A stretch of DNA of 64,000 nt from G963422445 sp963422445. GTDB taxonomy: Bacteria; Pseudomonadota; Alphaproteobacteria; Thalassobaculales; Thalassobaculaceae. Made by a program: the position numbers and the translations under genes. The notes under the pieces are model-generated. The model saw only the letters and a program-made list of their open reading frames with translations. It ran no database searches and was not told the DNA's origin. The DNA lies in the NCBI GenBank assembly GCA_963422445.2, contig OY729512.2, positions 6,200,001 to 6,264,000 of the forward strand, written 5' to 3'. Shown here one piece after another: positions 63,764 through 64,000 of this stretch (positions are counted from its first letter, which is position 1; each line of letters begins with the position of its first letter).

Positions 63764-64000
63764 TTACGATGGCCCGGCGCCGGCCGGTTTCCTCGCGGCC
63801 GAATGCCCCGTAACCGGCACTGCGGCGCGGAAATCGAAAAACCGCCAGCTCCGGACCATATGCGCCGGCAAAGACGCCGTGACATCAATACTGGATCCGT
63901 CCGGACGTTCGATCCTTATGGCGCGAGCATGCAGGTGCAGCTTCCGGGACACGCCCTCGGCATCAATGAACGCCGCAGCACCACCATATTTCCCATCACC
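63764..64000 (-). CDS. RluC/RluD-type pseudouridine synthase, C-terminal part (gene continues beyond the window)
   Basis: The complement from the window edge reads GDGKYGGAAAFIDAEGVSRK, LHLHARAIRIERPDG and HMVRSWRFFDF before a TAA at 63764-63766. GDxKYG and KLHLHA with the closing W-x-F-F are the C-terminal pattern of RluA-family 23S rRNA pseudouridine synthases. The catalytic domain lies outside the window. It is on the same strand as ATP12, its usual neighbour, now separated by the TIR-type insertion. Confidence 0.85.
   Translation of the reverse strand, partial: GDGKYGGAAAFIDAEGVSRKLHLHARAIRIERPDGSSIDVTASLPAHMVRSWRFFDFRAAVPVTGHSAARKPAGAGPS

Noticed and set aside
1..64000. Possible TGA-to-Trp recoding
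   Set aside because: Many intact genes (for example pccB-type, nadK, cas13a) end in TGA and use TGG for Trp.

Overview
The window is a high-GC alphaproteobacterial chromosome segment. The indications are an ATP12-type F1-ATPase assembly chaperone next to an acyl-CoA carboxylase beta subunit and an RluC-type pseudouridine synthase, a short Psd/PssA pair, an UPF0260 (YcgN) protein, and a Cas13a that looks like the Rhodobacter capsulatus enzyme. I cannot name the species. No rRNA or tRNA gene was recognised.

Layout. 1-4900: minus-strand metabolic genes (YcgN-like, class II aldolase, alpha/beta hydrolase, a nonsense-broken small gene, cyclopropane fatty acid synthase, SDR). 5000-7520: transposase relics, a 113-bp MITE and a ParD antitoxin with a broken ParE. 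7640-16370: an AtuA-like/TPP-enzyme/SDR operon and an RND efflux pair. 16730-17840: relic of an IS1595-type element carrying a DNA methyltransferase, and MITE copy 2. 18000-32000: LysM-psd-pssA operon, LOG protein, an unrecognised 456-aa protein, NAD kinase, N-formylglutamate amidohydrolase, and a complete Dpp/Opp-type peptide ABC transporter.

32600-53210 is an accessory island. Its centrepiece is a type VI-A CRISPR-Cas system: a 1272-aa Cas13a (34896-38714) with two RxxxxH HEPN motifs, a 17-bp palindrome just upstream, and a co-oriented array of thirteen 36-bp repeats starting 127 bp downstream. There is no cas1 or cas2. The array is cut by a 3.05-kb IS4-type element whose transposase carries an N-terminal DUF4338 (DruA-like) region. 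Removing that element with its 8-bp target duplication restores a spacer of exactly 30 nt, and two more repeats lie beyond it. The last repeat is cut by an IS1595-family element with a DNA methyltransferase passenger. Beyond that are nested IS1595-type elements with KilA-N and small secreted-protein passengers, an inverted segment still showing its 8-bp target duplications, AbiE toxin-antitoxin remnants, IS630 and IS66 relics, two copies of one IS5/IS1182-like element and an IS427-type element.

53700-64000 returns to housekeeping genes (aspartoacylase-like, AbrB transporter, universal stress protein, hydrolase, carboxylase, ATP12, RluC-type). A decayed TIR-type gene and a 55-aa upstream gene cut by an IS630 element sit between ATP12 and RluC. 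The accessory stretches read as a defence island decaying under insertion-sequence attack, in which only cas13a and its leader-proximal array still look intact.
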